Assembly (NCBI GenBank): GCA_937138625.1
Contig: CAKZPF010000006.1
Span: forward strand, 186,001-250,000
DNA: 64,000 nt
Direction: 5' to 3'
Source: an uncultured Caulobacteraceae bacterium
Lineage (GTDB): Bacteria; Pseudomonadota; Alphaproteobacteria; Caulobacterales; Caulobacteraceae
The notes beneath the pieces are model-generated. The model saw only the letters and a list, made by a program, of their open reading frames with translations. It was not told where the DNA came from and did not search any database. The position numbers and the translations under genes were made by a program. This document shows, piece by piece, positions 1 to 8,004 of this stretch (the first letter of the stretch is position 1; each line of letters starts with the position of its first letter).

Positions 1-414
1 GAGAAATTGGCCCAAGCCCTGCGGGCGGATATCAGCGGATTTGAAGACCTCGAGGCCATTGTGCATCCTCTGACCCGGCAAGCCCAAGCCGAGTTTATCC
101 GTGAAGCCCGCGCCGCCGGGCACAAGGTTGCGGTTCTGGATATCCCCCTTTTGTTTGAGACCGGCGGTGATGCGCATATGGACGCCGTGGTGGTGGTGAC
201 CGCCCCGCCCGAGGTCCAGCGTGATCGTGTTTTGGCCCGACCCCAAATGACCGAAGACAAATTCCAAGGCATTCTGGCCCGGCAAATGCCGGACGCGGAA
301 AAACGAACCCGTGCCGATTTCGTCATTGATACCTCACGGGGGCTTGAGGCCGCCCGCCAGGCCGTTCATGATATCCTTGAGGACCTAAAACAGCGGACCC
401 CGCCCCATGCGTGA
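1..414 (+). CDS. coaE: Dephospho-CoA kinase, C-terminal part (cut by window start)
   Basis: CoaE phosphorylates the 3'-hydroxyl of dephospho-CoA, the last step of coenzyme A synthesis in the cytoplasm. The reading frame is open from base 1, so the gene starts outside the window and the N-terminal P-loop is missing; 137 residues remain of a usual ~200. Seen here: the HPLTR segment, the DIPLLFE strand typical of CoaE, an R-x3-R lid region (DRVLAR), and the KRTRADFVIDT segment near the end that matches the family C-terminus. The stop overlaps the dnaQ start by 8 bases (ATGCGTGA), so the two are probably co-translated. CoaE next to DNA polymerase III epsilon is a standard alphaproteobacterial pairing. 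Confidence 0.93.
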   Translation, partial: EKLAQALRADISGFEDLEAIVHPLTRQAQAEFIREARAAGHKVAVLDIPLLFETGGDAHMDAVVVVTAPPEVQRDRVLARPQMTEDKFQGILARQMPDAEKRTRADFVIDTSRGLEAARQAVHDILEDLKQRTPPHA

Positions 415-1111
415 GATTGTCTTCGACACCGAGACCACAGGCTTTAACCCCCGCGGTGGGGACCGAGTGATTGAGATCGGGGCGGTGGAAATCATCGACC
501 TCATCCCCACGGGCCAGACCTTTCACTGCTATATCAATCCAGAACGGGACGTGCCGGCGGATGCTGTCAAGGTGCACGGCCTGACGGCTGATTTTTTGCG
601 CGACAAGCCGTTGTTTTCCCACCCGGAAGTGGGTCCGGCGTTTTATGAATTTGTCGGGGACGCGCGTTTGGTGGCCCACAATGCCAAATTCGACCGGGGC
701 TTTATTGATATGGAGCTGGAGCGCATTGGTTTGCCATTGTGGGGAGACGAGCAATGGCTCGATACCTATCGCCTGGCGCAGCAGCAGTTTCCGGGCTCCT
801 ACAATTCCTTGGATGCCTTGTGTAAGCGCTTCAACATCTCGCTCGAAAGCCGGGACCTGCACGGGGCCTTGATCGATGCCAAGCTGCTGGCCAGTGTATA
901 CCTCGAGCTGAATGGTGGCCGCGAACGCCGTCTGAGTTTCGGCGAGGTCAAAACCACAGAAACCAGCCAGACTGTTAGCCGGGTCTCGGTGGCTGTGCGC
1001 CCGGAACCCTTGCCCAGCCGCTTGACCGAGGCCGAGCGCGCCGCCCACGCGGAATTCATCGCCGAGCTGGGGGATGACAGTCTATGGGCCCAGGCGCAAT
1101 CACAGACCTAA
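407..1111 (+). CDS. dnaQ: DNA polymerase III epsilon subunit (3'-5' proofreading exonuclease)
   Basis: DnaQ is the proofreading exonuclease of the replicative polymerase. The 234-residue protein has the three DEDDh motifs in order: Exo I FDTETTG near residue 6, Exo II VAHNAKFD near residue 88, and Exo III HGALIDAKLLA near residue 150, with the catalytic His and Asp visible in the last. The C-terminal ~50 residues carry the part that normally binds the alpha subunit. The ATG lies inside the end of coaE (8-base overlap), indicating translational coupling. Length is normal for the family (E. coli 243). Confidence 0.96.
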   Translation: MREIVFDTETTGFNPRGGDRVIEIGAVEIIDLIPTGQTFHCYINPERDVPADAVKVHGLTADFLRDKPLFSHPEVGPAFYEFVGDARLVAHNAKFDRGFIDMELERIGLPLWGDEQWLDTYRLAQQQFPGSYNSLDALCKRFNISLESRDLHGALIDAKLLASVYLELNGGRERRLSFGEVKTTETSQTVSRVSVAVRPEPLPSRLTEAERAAHAEFIAELGDDSLWAQAQSQT

Positions 1112-1148
1112 GCCCACATTCAGGTCACGCTTCAGCCTTAATGCTTAT

Positions 1149-1177
1149 AAAAAAAAGCCCCCGGTAAGGGGGCTTTC
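1149..1177 (-). terminator. Intrinsic terminator of secB (possibly bidirectional)
   Basis: A GCCCCC/GGGGGC stem (1157-1162 with 1168-1173, loop GGTAA) is followed, read on the minus strand, by a run of eight T. It lies just downstream of the minus-strand secB and also just after the plus-strand dnaQ, where only three T follow the stem, so it should be strong for secB and weak for dnaQ. Confidence 0.85.
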
Positions 1178-1196
1178 TCAGATGGTGTTGGTTTGC

Positions 1197-1667
1197 TTAG
1201 GCTTCGCCAGCGGGCTGTTGCGAGCGCTGGGCAATGTAAAGGCCCAGGAAATCGATGGGTTCCAACATTAAGGGCGGGAAACCGCCATCCCGTGTCATAT
1301 CGCTGACCACACGGCGCGCAAAGGGGAACAGCAGGCGCGGGCATTCCACCAGCAACACGGGCTCGATGTCGCTTTCGCCCACTCCATCCACCAAGAAAAG
1401 ACCGGCATAGACCACCTCGACGACGAACAGCACGCCTTCGTCCCGCTTGCCGGTGGCATTGATGCGCAGTTCAACCTCATAGACTTTATCGCCTTGGCTG
1501 CGGGCCTGCATGTCCACGTTCAGCTCGATTTCCGGTTGGCCCTCGAGGCGCAGACTTTCCGGCGCATTGGGGTTTTCAAACGAGCTGTCTTTGACATATT
1601 GCGCCAGCACATTCAGCGTCAGCGGCATGGGATTGTTGGTTTGGGCTTCGGGTGTGTTTTCGGTCAT
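1197..1667 (-). CDS. secB: Protein-export chaperone SecB
   Basis: SecB is the cytoplasmic tetrameric chaperone that keeps exported precursors unfolded and hands them to SecA. The 156-residue product has the family hallmarks: an LTLNVLAQYVKDSSFENP segment near the N-terminus, the LRINATGK strand, an acidic-aromatic LFLVDG segment, and the LLFPFARRVVSDMTRDGGFPP block near residue 110 that forms the conserved interface. An AGGA motif sits upstream of the ATG. It is transcribed alone toward a strong terminator, opposite to dnaQ and divergent from the Tim44-like gene, the usual alphaproteobacterial arrangement. Confidence 0.96.
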   Translation of the reverse strand: MTENTPEAQTNNPMPLTLNVLAQYVKDSSFENPNAPESLRLEGQPEIELNVDMQARSQGDKVYEVELRINATGKRDEGVLFVVEVVYAGLFLVDGVGESDIEPVLLVECPRLLFPFARRVVSDMTRDGGFPPLMLEPIDFLGLYIAQRSQQPAGEA

Positions 1668-1877
1668 GTCTTGGCGTCCTATCTTTTCTTGGTGTCCTGT
1701 TTTTCTTGTCAGTCTTGATTATGTTTGGACCTAGCACGGGCATAAGCGCGGCGTCCAGCGTTTGACCCCAGCCCCCGGATTGCAGACGGCAAAATTTTAG
1801 GGATTTGCGCTGATTTTTTCTCGGAAAGCGCTGGGCAAGCGCGCGCAATGGACTATATTACCCGCAAGGAGACACAT

Positions 1878-2483
1878 ATGGCACAGGTTTTGGAATTGAT
1901 CGTTTTTGCGGCGCTGGCGGGCGTGGTGCTGTTTCAGCTTTATTCTGTCCTGGGCCGCCGCAGTGATGACGACAGCGTCGCGCGCGAACAGGAAAAACGA
2001 CCCCAACCGGTGCCCACCGTCGAGCCCATTCGCACAGAGACGCCCAAGGTTGGCGATCTGAGTGGGGTGGGCGTAGCCGCCGTGAAGGCTGCGGATCCTG
2101 GCTTTGAGGCTCCTGATTTTCTTTCCGGTGCCCGTGGGGCCTATGAGCTGATCGTCACGGCCTTTGCCCGTGGGGACAAAAAGGCCCTTAGGCCCCTGTT
2201 GAGTGATGAAATGTTCGCCGAGTTCGAAGCCGATATCGATGCCCGTGCCGATGCCGGCGAGTTGGGTCCCATCGAAGTGATCAACACCCCCCGTGCTGAA
2301 ATTGACAATGCCGAGGTCATAGACCGCCTGGCCCGGGTTCAGGTGCGCTTTGTGGCTCAAATCCGCCCCACCGATAGCGACGAAGAGGCCGAGGAAACCG
2401 AAGAGCTATGGACCTTCGAGCGCAATGTGGATGCCAAAGATCCCAACTGGACCTTGGTGGAAACCACCGAGGCCGAGGCGTGA
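1878..2483 (+). CDS. Tim44-like domain protein
   Basis: Inner-membrane protein of the bacterial Tim44-like family, related to the import-motor anchor Tim44 of mitochondria; its role in bacteria is thought to concern membrane protein assembly. The start was placed at the ATG preceded by AAGGAG at 7-nt spacing, giving 201 residues. Residues 3-21 form one membrane segment, then comes a charged linker rich in Asp, Arg and Pro, then the Tim44-like domain opening with GARGAYELIVTAFARGD and PLLSDEMFAEFEADI. The gene runs 4 bases into the MltA gene. Divergence from secB and coupling to mltA match other alphaproteobacteria. Confidence 0.88.
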   Translation: MAQVLELIVFAALAGVVLFQLYSVLGRRSDDDSVAREQEKRPQPVPTVEPIRTETPKVGDLSGVGVAAVKAADPGFEAPDFLSGARGAYELIVTAFARGDKKALRPLLSDEMFAEFEADIDARADAGELGPIEVINTPRAEIDNAEVIDRLARVQVRFVAQIRPTDSDEEAEETEELWTFERNVDAKDPNWTLVETTEAEA

Positions 2484-3739
2484 TCCAGGCTAGCGGACGT
2501 TTGCGCTCGCTGTTGATGGCGGTGGCGTTGACGGGTGGGGTGCTGGGCTGTGTCTCGACCCCGGAGCCCGAGCCCCCTGAGGACATCGTCGCCATTGCGC
2601 CCGAAAGCATTCGCCAACCAGGGCCCGAGGCCCTGCCGCCCTTTGATATTGGACCGTTGAATCTGACGGTGATTGGCTATGACCAGATCGACGGTTGGGC
2701 GACCGAGGACCACCGCCAGCCGTTCGAAGCTTTCAAGCGTTCGTGCCGTGTGATGATGCGCAAAGACATGGACGAGCTGTTGAATGAAAATGCGCCCTAT
2801 GCAGGCCAGCGCCGCGATTGGGTGCGGCCGTGTGATGCCATCATTCGCATTCCCGACGGTGATGCCTATGCGGCGCGTCGTTTTTTTGAATTGGAATTTC
2901 AGCCCTTTGCCGTCAAGGATGATGGGCTGATCACCGGGTACTATGAACCGAGTTTCGAAGCCCGGCGCGCCCGGTCCGCTGAATTCAGTGCGCCGCTGCT
3001 GGCCCCGCCGTCCCAGATGCGCAGTCGTCGGGTGGGCAGCGAAACTCTGGTGGAATATCGACAGGGGGTGAGCTATCGCCCTGTGCCGGTGCGGGCGGAT
3101 ATTGACGAGCGCTTTTCCCGTGTTTTGGCTTGGATGCGCCCCGAGGAGCTGTTTTTTCTGCAAATCCAGGGGTCGGGGCGTCTGAGCCTTGAGGATGGGC
3201 ACCAGGTGCTGGCGGCCTATGCCGGGCACAATGGCCAGCCCTATACCTCTATTGGTAAGGTCTTGGTCAGCAAAGGCGAGATGCGCCTGGATGAGGCCAG
3301 CGCCGACCGGATTTCTGCCTGGCTGCGGCAAAATAAGGGGGCACGGGCCGAAGGGATTATGAACGCCAATCCGCGGTATGTGTTTTTCTCGTTGCAACCG
3401 GCCCGACCTGTTGGCCTAGGGCCGGATGGGGCCCAGGGGGTGCCGCTGACGGCGGGCCGATCAATGGCGGTTGACCCCCGCTATCATGCCTATGGCGCCC
3501 CCATTTGGGTGGAGGCCAAAACCGCCCGTATCAAAGGCGCCCATGCCGAGCTGAAACGCTTACTGATCGCTCAAGACACCGGTGGGGCCATTATTGGCCC
3601 CGCGCGAGGGGATGTCTATTTTGGTTCGGGACCCGAGGCGGGCAAACGGGCCGGCGTGATGAACCACACCGCCAGTTTTGTGCTGTTGATCCCCCGGCGC
3701 TTGGCACAAAAATTGGTCACGGAAATGGCAGAGGACTAG
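2480..3739 (+). CDS. mltA: Membrane-bound lytic murein transglycosylase A (MltA), lipoprotein
   Basis: MltA cleaves the MurNAc-GlcNAc bond of peptidoglycan, forming 1,6-anhydro ends, from the periplasmic face of the outer membrane. The GTG start overlaps the previous stop (GTGA) and has GAGG 7 nt upstream. The N-terminus is a lipoprotein signal ending in a VLGC lipobox near residue 24. The double-psi barrel is marked by LITGYYEP near residue 155, and the C-terminal 3D domain by AQDTGGAIIGPARGDVYFG, where the first Asp is the expected catalytic acid. Length about 419 residues is usual for alphaproteobacteria. Confidence 0.94.
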   Translation: MIQASGRLRSLLMAVALTGGVLGCVSTPEPEPPEDIVAIAPESIRQPGPEALPPFDIGPLNLTVIGYDQIDGWATEDHRQPFEAFKRSCRVMMRKDMDELLNENAPYAGQRRDWVRPCDAIIRIPDGDAYAARRFFELEFQPFAVKDDGLITGYYEPSFEARRARSAEFSAPLLAPPSQMRSRRVGSETLVEYRQGVSYRPVPVRADIDERFSRVLAWMRPEELFFLQIQGSGRLSLEDGHQVLAAYAGHNGQPYTSIGKVLVSKGEMRLDEASADRISAWLRQNKGARAEGIMNANPRYVFFSLQPARPVGLGPDGAQGVPLTAGRSMAVDPRYHAYGAPIWVEAKTARIKGAHAELKRLLIAQDTGGAIIGPARGDVYFGSGPEAGKRAGVMNHTASFVLLIPRRLAQKLVTEMAED

Positions 3740-3748
3740 TGCCGGGGA

Positions 3749-4180
3749 CTAGTTCTGGCCCGGTGTGTAGGGCTTGCCTGAACAGGGCATAACGCCGGTG
3801 TCATGCGCTTGGCTGAATTTTTCTCGTAACCAATAGGACTGGCTGTCAAGATACAGCAAGGTGTTGTCCTCTACGGGGCCACTGTTGAACTCAGGCTGGT
3901 TGACCCACCAGTCATGGTAATCTCTCAAGAGCTGTTCGGTCTCACAAAAATCCAAGACACCATCTAGATTGCCATAGATGCCGTCGTATATTTCTATGAA
4001 TTTTTCGGCTTCCTTGATGCTCAGTTCGGGATCATCATCCAGGCTGACCCGCGTGCGAGCATATTGATTGATCAGACTGAGTAACTGCTCTTCATCCGAC
4101 GGGAATTTCTTATGTGCGGTGTTGTGCAGGCCACATATGGCTTGGGCATCGATGTGGGGAAAAACAGGGATGGGGGGCAT
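3749..4180 (-). CDS. Unrecognised protein with degenerate EF-hand-like pair
   Basis: No family was recognised. The 143-residue protein has no signal peptide or membrane segment. Around residues 45-80 it carries LDDDPELSIKEAEKFIEIYDG followed by NLDGVLDFCETE, which aligns by eye with the EF-hand region of the protein encoded at 52333-52920, although the first loop lacks the usual Gly and the second has an insertion. The C-terminus is rich in aromatic residues. GGAG lies 7 nt before the ATG and a TTGACA/TATTCT promoter lies upstream. It is convergent with mltA and divergent from smr, two genes that are normally adjacent and co-oriented in this order, so it looks like an insertion. A real gene is likely; calcium binding is only a guess. 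Confidence 0.75.
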   Translation of the reverse strand: MPPIPVFPHIDAQAICGLHNTAHKKFPSDEEQLLSLINQYARTRVSLDDDPELSIKEAEKFIEIYDGIYGNLDGVLDFCETEQLLRDYHDWWVNQPEFNSGPVEDNTLLYLDSQSYWLREKFSQAHDTGVMPCSGKPYTPGQN

Positions 4181-4211
4181 CTGGGATCTCCAAATTCATA
4201 AAAACAAGATC

Positions 4212-4240
4212 AGAATAAAGAAATGAATTTAATGTGTCAA
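4212..4240 (-). promoter_or_regulatory. Sigma70-like promoter for the orphan gene at 3749-4180
   Basis: Read on the minus strand: a perfect -35 TTGACA (4235-4240), a 17-nt spacer, and -10 TATTCT (4212-4217). It lies 32 nt upstream of the start codon in an AT-rich stretch that separates this gene from smr. Confidence 0.65.
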
Positions 4241-4295
4241 ATGGTGGGTGGATTTGTTATGTGGAGATGATGTGGTGATGTGATACAAGGCGTCT

Positions 4296-4829
4296 ATGGC
4301 CAAACGCATTCCACCCGCAGCGCAGCTCTCAAGCGATGACAAACGCTTGTGGAAACAGGTGGCCGAAACCTTGGACCATCACAAGCCCTTATCGTTTCAA
4401 ACTGACGACAGCCCCCATAGCCCGGCCCCAACACCAAAGCCAAAACCCAATGTGGTGACCAGACCGTCTTCCACAGGGCCAAAGTCTTTACCCTTGGCCA
4501 ACCTCAGCCCCCGTGAGCGCAACCGCATCCACCGCCAAGACCGTGTGGAGGCCCGTTTGGATTTACACGGCATGACCGAGCCCGAAGCCCATGCGGCCGT
4601 GCGCCACTTTGTCATCACCTGCCAAGCCCAAAGCCTGCGCCTGCTGTTGATCATCACCGGCAAGGGCCGTGGGGGCGATGGGGTGTTGCGGCGCGCTGTG
4701 CCGCGCTGGCTAGAAGACCCCAGCTTGCGCTCGGCGGTTTTGGGTTATGCCGAGGCTGGCCGTCGCCATGGCGGGGCCGGGGCGCTCTATGTGCAACTTC
4801 GGCGGCGCAAACGATCCGGCGGGCCTTAG
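4296..4829 (+). CDS. Smr domain protein
   Basis: Smr domains (small MutS-related) are nucleases or nucleic-acid-binding modules; the stand-alone alphaproteobacterial protein has no firmly assigned role. The 177-residue product has a variable, Pro/Lys-rich N-terminal ~80 residues and then the Smr domain: ARLDLHGMTEPEAHAAV near residue 86 and LLIITGKGRGGDGVLR near residue 112, with the conserved DLHG and TGKG motifs. AAGG lies 5 nt upstream of the ATG. Its stop overlaps the end of the convergent kinase gene by 4 bases. Proximity to mltA is a conserved pairing, here broken by the orphan gene. Confidence 0.92.
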   Translation: MAKRIPPAAQLSSDDKRLWKQVAETLDHHKPLSFQTDDSPHSPAPTPKPKPNVVTRPSSTGPKSLPLANLSPRERNRIHRQDRVEARLDLHGMTEPEAHAAVRHFVITCQAQSLRLLLIITGKGRGGDGVLRRAVPRWLEDPSLRSAVLGYAEAGRRHGGAGALYVQLRRRKRSGGP

Positions 4830-5824
4830 GCCGGTGTTTTCAACAAACCATCCAGTTTGACCTCGGGCCGGGCGCCATAATGAGAAATCACCTCGGCTGC
4901 TGCGACACTGGCGATGTGGCCGCATTCGGCCATGGGCTTGCCCCGCGCCAAGCCATACAGGAACCCAGCGGCATAAAGATCACCTGCGCCGGTGGTGTCG
5001 ACCACTTTGGGTACGGCAACGGCATGAATTTCAGTGGTGGCGCCATGATCAAAAACCACCGACCCCTGTTCCGAACGGGTTACCACCACCACCGGGCACA
5101 GGCTTTGGGCATGTTGCAAGGCGGCGGTCAGGTCATCGGTTTGGGCCAGGGCTTTCATTTCAGCTTCGTTGGCGAACAAAATGTCCACCTGGCTTTGGAT
5201 CAGGGCTTCAAATCCGTCACGGTGATTGTGTACGCAAAAGGTATCCGACAGCGTCAGGGCCACCTTGCGACTGTGGGTTTTGGCGAAGGCGGCGGCCTTG
5301 GCGAAGGCGCGTTTGGCCTCTTCGGGGTCGAACAAATAGCCCTCGAGGAAAGTGATCTGGGCGCTGGCGATGTCATCTTCGTAAATGTCATCGGGGCTGA
5401 GGTGTTGGGCCGCGCCCAACAGGGTCATCATGGTGCGCTCGCCATCGGGCGTGACATAGACCAAACAGCGGCCTGTGGGCGGCCCGTCTTGCAGGGGAAT
5501 GCTGGTGAATTTTACGCCGGTATCCAACAGGTCTTTGGCATAATGGGCCCCCAGCGCATCGTTGCCCACCTTGCCAATAAACCGCGGTTTGCCCCCCAAC
5601 GAGGCGATGCCCGCCGCCGTATTGGCCGCCGAGCCGCCCGAGACCACGGTGTGATCGCCCAAATTGGCGCTGAGGTGTTCGGCGGTTTGTGGGTCAATCA
5701 AACTCATGCCGCCTTTGGTGGCGTTGATGGCGGTCAGGTGGGCGTCATCACAGCTGGTGATCACATCCATAATGGCGTTACCAATGGCGACCACATCGTG
5801 AGTTTGGGCAGGGGATTGGGGCAT
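4826..5824 (-). CDS. PfkB-family carbohydrate/adenosine kinase
   Basis: Ribokinase-fold kinase that transfers phosphate from ATP to a sugar or nucleoside hydroxyl; close alphaproteobacterial relatives are annotated as adenosine kinases, but the substrate cannot be fixed from sequence. In 332 residues: the N-terminal AIGNAIMDVI strand, SGGSAANTAAGIASLGG near residue 55 for substrate binding, GKVGNDALG, and the PfkB signature VVDTTGAGDLYAAGFLYG near residue 280, whose Asp is the catalytic base and GAGD the anion hole. The start was set at the ATG with GGAGGT 8 nt upstream; an in-frame ATG 7 codons earlier lacks one. Confidence 0.9.
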   Translation of the reverse strand: MPQSPAQTHDVVAIGNAIMDVITSCDDAHLTAINATKGGMSLIDPQTAEHLSANLGDHTVVSGGSAANTAAGIASLGGKPRFIGKVGNDALGAHYAKDLLDTGVKFTSIPLQDGPPTGRCLVYVTPDGERTMMTLLGAAQHLSPDDIYEDDIASAQITFLEGYLFDPEEAKRAFAKAAAFAKTHSRKVALTLSDTFCVHNHRDGFEALIQSQVDILFANEAEMKALAQTDDLTAALQHAQSLCPVVVVTRSEQGSVVFDHGATTEIHAVAVPKVVDTTGAGDLYAAGFLYGLARGKPMAECGHIASVAAAEVISHYGARPEVKLDGLLKTPA

Positions 5825-5890
5825 CGACTTTGACCTCCGGTTCATGACAGACTGACGACCTCTAGCAGTGTCATGGGGAAAGGGCCAGAC

Positions 5891-6259
5891 GTGAGAGGTG
5901 AATTCTTAGCGGCCATAGGTGTCGGGGTGATGATATCGGGGGGTGCGATGGCGCAGACAACGCCGGTTGACCCGCTGGCTCAAGATGCCGTCCAAACACC
6001 CCTGAGCATGGAGGGCGTTCAGGCCCGCCTCGGCCCGCCCCATGTGGCGCGGCAAGAGGGCATGGGCGCGATGTGGACCTACAGCTGGCCCGATTGTGCG
6101 CTGTTTGTATTCTTCGAGGCCGCAGCCCCTGATCAGCCCTTGCGCTTTGTCGGGGCCTCGACGGGGCCACGGCGGCGGGGGGCCGCGGTTTTGCCCTTGG
6201 AGGCTTGCTTGGCCAGCAGACCGGGCGCTTCGCGAAAGGTATCAGACGCTTCTGAATAA
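5891..6259 (+). CDS. Small exported protein of unknown function
   Basis: A 122-residue protein with an N-terminal hydrophobic signal (cleavage expected after GGAMA) and a mature part containing LGPPHVARQEG, then WTYSWPDCALFVFF, and a late LEACLAS. The LGxPxxxRxEG...WxYxxxxC pattern resembles small exported alphaproteobacterial proteins of the SmpA-like type, but no function is known. GTG at 5891 has AAGGG at 6-nt spacing; an in-frame ATG lies 6 codons upstream at 5873 without one. Its last ~127 bases overlap the 3' end of nth on the other strand, which lowers certainty that the whole frame is translated. Confidence 0.55.
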   Translation: MRGEFLAAIGVGVMISGGAMAQTTPVDPLAQDAVQTPLSMEGVQARLGPPHVARQEGMGAMWTYSWPDCALFVFFEAAAPDQPLRFVGASTGPRRRGAAVLPLEACLASRPGASRKVSDASE

Positions 6260-6876
6260 CGCGGACACAAGGACCGCACCTCGCAATTGCGGCATTTGGG
6301 TTTGCGCGCCACGCAGGTATAGCGGCCATGCAAGATCAACCAATGATGGGCCCGGGTCAAAAAGCGCTCAGGGATTTTGCGCATCAGCTCGTCTTGCACA
6401 GCATCGGGGGTTTTGCCCTTGGCCAGGCCCAGGCGATGGCTGACCCGAAACACATGGGTGTCGACGGCGATGGCGGGCTCGATGCCCAGCTCATTCAAGA
6501 CCACGGATGCGGTTTTTCGCCCCACGCCGGGCAGGGCCTCCAGCGCCGTGCGGTTGTGTGGCACTTGGCCGTCATGGTGATCGATCAGGGCCTGGGAAAG
6601 GGCAATGATGTTTTTCGCCTTGTTGCGATAAAGCCCGATGGTTTTGATGGCCTCGCGGAACTTCTCTTCGCCAAAGGCCACCATGGCCTGGGGGGTGTTG
6701 ATGGTGGGGAAGATCTCTTTTGTGGCTTTGTTGACGGCCACATCGGTGGTCTGGGCTGAGATGGTCACCGCCACCAACAGCGTATAGGGATTTCTGTAGT
6801 TCAGCTCGGTTTTCGGATCGTCGTCCAGCCGTTCAAAGGTCTCGAACAGGGTTTCAATTTTGGCTTTGCTGAGCAT
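6133..6876 (-). CDS. nth: Endonuclease III (DNA glycosylase/AP lyase)
   Basis: Nth removes oxidised pyrimidines and nicks abasic sites in base excision repair. The 247-residue protein shows the helix-hairpin-helix LPGVGRKTASVVLNELG with the catalytic Lys, the VDTHVFRVSHRLGL segment with the catalytic Asp, and a [4Fe-4S] motif C-x6-C-x2-C-x5-C (residues ~186-202). About 43 residues follow the last Cys, longer than in E. coli; this basic, Pro/Arg-rich tail (APRRRGPVEAP) coincides with the overlap with the small exported gene on the other strand. Confidence 0.95.
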   Translation of the reverse strand: MLSKAKIETLFETFERLDDDPKTELNYRNPYTLLVAVTISAQTTDVAVNKATKEIFPTINTPQAMVAFGEEKFREAIKTIGLYRNKAKNIIALSQALIDHHDGQVPHNRTALEALPGVGRKTASVVLNELGIEPAIAVDTHVFRVSHRLGLAKGKTPDAVQDELMRKIPERFLTRAHHWLILHGRYTCVARKPKCRNCEVRSLCPRYSEASDTFREAPGLLAKQASKGKTAAPRRRGPVEAPTKRKG

Positions 6877-6910
6877 GCGTCATTTACCCTTAGCTTTGGC
6901 AACTCGACAA

Positions 6911-7025
6911 GAGGTCTCTGAAACGGATGAGACCAAAGGGTGCGCTTGTCCCCCGAGCGAGAGTGCGGGTGCGCGGGCGACGGCCCGCCTGGGCTTATGC
7001 CTCGTCCTTGTGGAGGCGTAAGGCC
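6911..7025. other. Hairpin-rich spacer, possible structured RNA
   Basis: The 222-base gap between nth and the Ada-like gene holds no convincing coding frame. It contains several consecutive inverted repeats: GGTCTC/GAGACC near 6913-6934, GCGGGC/GCCCGC at 6973-6988 with a 4-nt loop, and a long one at 6991-7003 with 7013-7025 (13 positions, one mismatch and one G-T pair, 9-nt loop). No tRNA T-loop, 4.5S apical loop or tmRNA tag was found. The strand of any transcript is unknown. Confidence 0.35.
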
Positions 7026-7098
7026 TATTGCCGAGCTGCCGTGAACAGAAACACAAGATCCGGGTGGTGTGGCGCGGGGCGCTGTGCTGAAGTGGGCT

Positions 7099-8004
7099 AT
7101 GGACCAGACCTTGCCACCCGTATCGGATCAGATCGCCGACTTGCCCACTGACTTGCCCACCCGTGCCCGGCACTATCAGCACATGGCCGAGATGCTGGCC
7201 TATCTGTGTGAAAATTGGCACCGACAGCCGCGGCTTGAGGATTTGGCGGCGCGCATGGGCCTCAGCCCTAGCCATTTTCAAAAGCTGTTTTGCCACTGGG
7301 CTGGTGTCAGCCCCAAGGCCTTGGTGGGCAGTTTGACGGTGGCCGAAGCGCGGCAGTGTTTGTTGGCGGGGGCGAGCGTTGAGGAAGCGAGCGATCACAC
7401 GCGCTTGTCCTCACCATCCCGGCTTTATGATCTGTGTGTGCGTCATGAGGGCTTGACGCCGGGGGCCCTGCGTCAGCGCGGGGCGGGCTTGGTGTTCAAA
7501 ACCGGGGTGGCGCCCTGTCCCTTTGGTTTGGCGGCGGTATTGCTGGCCCCCAAGGGCATTGCAGCGCTTGGGTTTGCAAACCTCGGCGAGGAAGAGGCCG
7601 CCTTGGCGGATCTGCAGGCGCGTTATCCCCAAGCTGAATTTATCGAAGACGAAGCGGCCTGTCAGCAGGCAGTGGCGGGGCTGTTTCCCCCAAGCCGTGC
7701 CGTGGCCTCGGCGAACTTGGCGCTTTATGGCCCACCCTTTCATCTGCAGGTCTGGAAGGCGTTGTTGGCCATCCCGCCTGGGCAAACCACGACCTATGGC
7801 GTTTTGGCCAAGGCAATTGGCAAACCCACAGCCGCCCGCGCCGTCGGGGCCGCCGTTGGGGCCAATCCGGTATCTTGGTTGATCCCGTGTCACCGGGTGT
7901 TGGCCTCGGATGGGCGTTTGAACGGCTATCATTGGGGCTTGCCGCGCAAGGCGGCCATGCTGAGCTATGAGGAGCCGGCCTACGCCACAGGATCCGATCA
8001 ATAG
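7099..8004 (+). CDS. Ada-like protein: AraC-type HTH plus O6-alkylguanine-DNA methyltransferase
   Basis: A two-domain repair/regulatory protein. Residues ~30-125 form an AraC-type helix-turn-helix (LEDLAARMGLSPSHFQKLF then SPSRLYDLC), and residues ~130-295 a suicide methyltransferase that moves the alkyl group from O6-methylguanine to its own Cys in the PCHRVLASDG motif; LNGYHWGLPRKAAML follows as expected. The zinc-binding, phosphotriester-sensing N-terminal domain of E. coli Ada is absent, so methyl-phosphotriester induction in the E. coli manner is unlikely. The start is uncertain: ATG 7099 is used; GTG 7069 would add 10 residues. Confidence 0.88.
   Translation: MDQTLPPVSDQIADLPTDLPTRARHYQHMAEMLAYLCENWHRQPRLEDLAARMGLSPSHFQKLFCHWAGVSPKALVGSLTVAEARQCLLAGASVEEASDHTRLSSPSRLYDLCVRHEGLTPGALRQRGAGLVFKTGVAPCPFGLAAVLLAPKGIAALGFANLGEEEAALADLQARYPQAEFIEDEAACQQAVAGLFPPSRAVASANLALYGPPFHLQVWKALLAIPPGQTTTYGVLAKAIGKPTAARAVGAAVGANPVSWLIPCHRVLASDGRLNGYHWGLPRKAAMLSYEEPAYATGSDQ

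Noticed and set aside
2357-3397. Minus-strand open frame antisense to mltA
   Set aside because: mltA has a lipobox, barrel and 3D-domain motifs; the antisense frame has none.
6880-7098. tRNA, 4.5S RNA or tmRNA gene in the nth/Ada-like spacer
   Set aside because: No TTCGA-type T-loop, no GGAAGGAAG-like apical loop, no tag-peptide frame was found; only generic hairpins.
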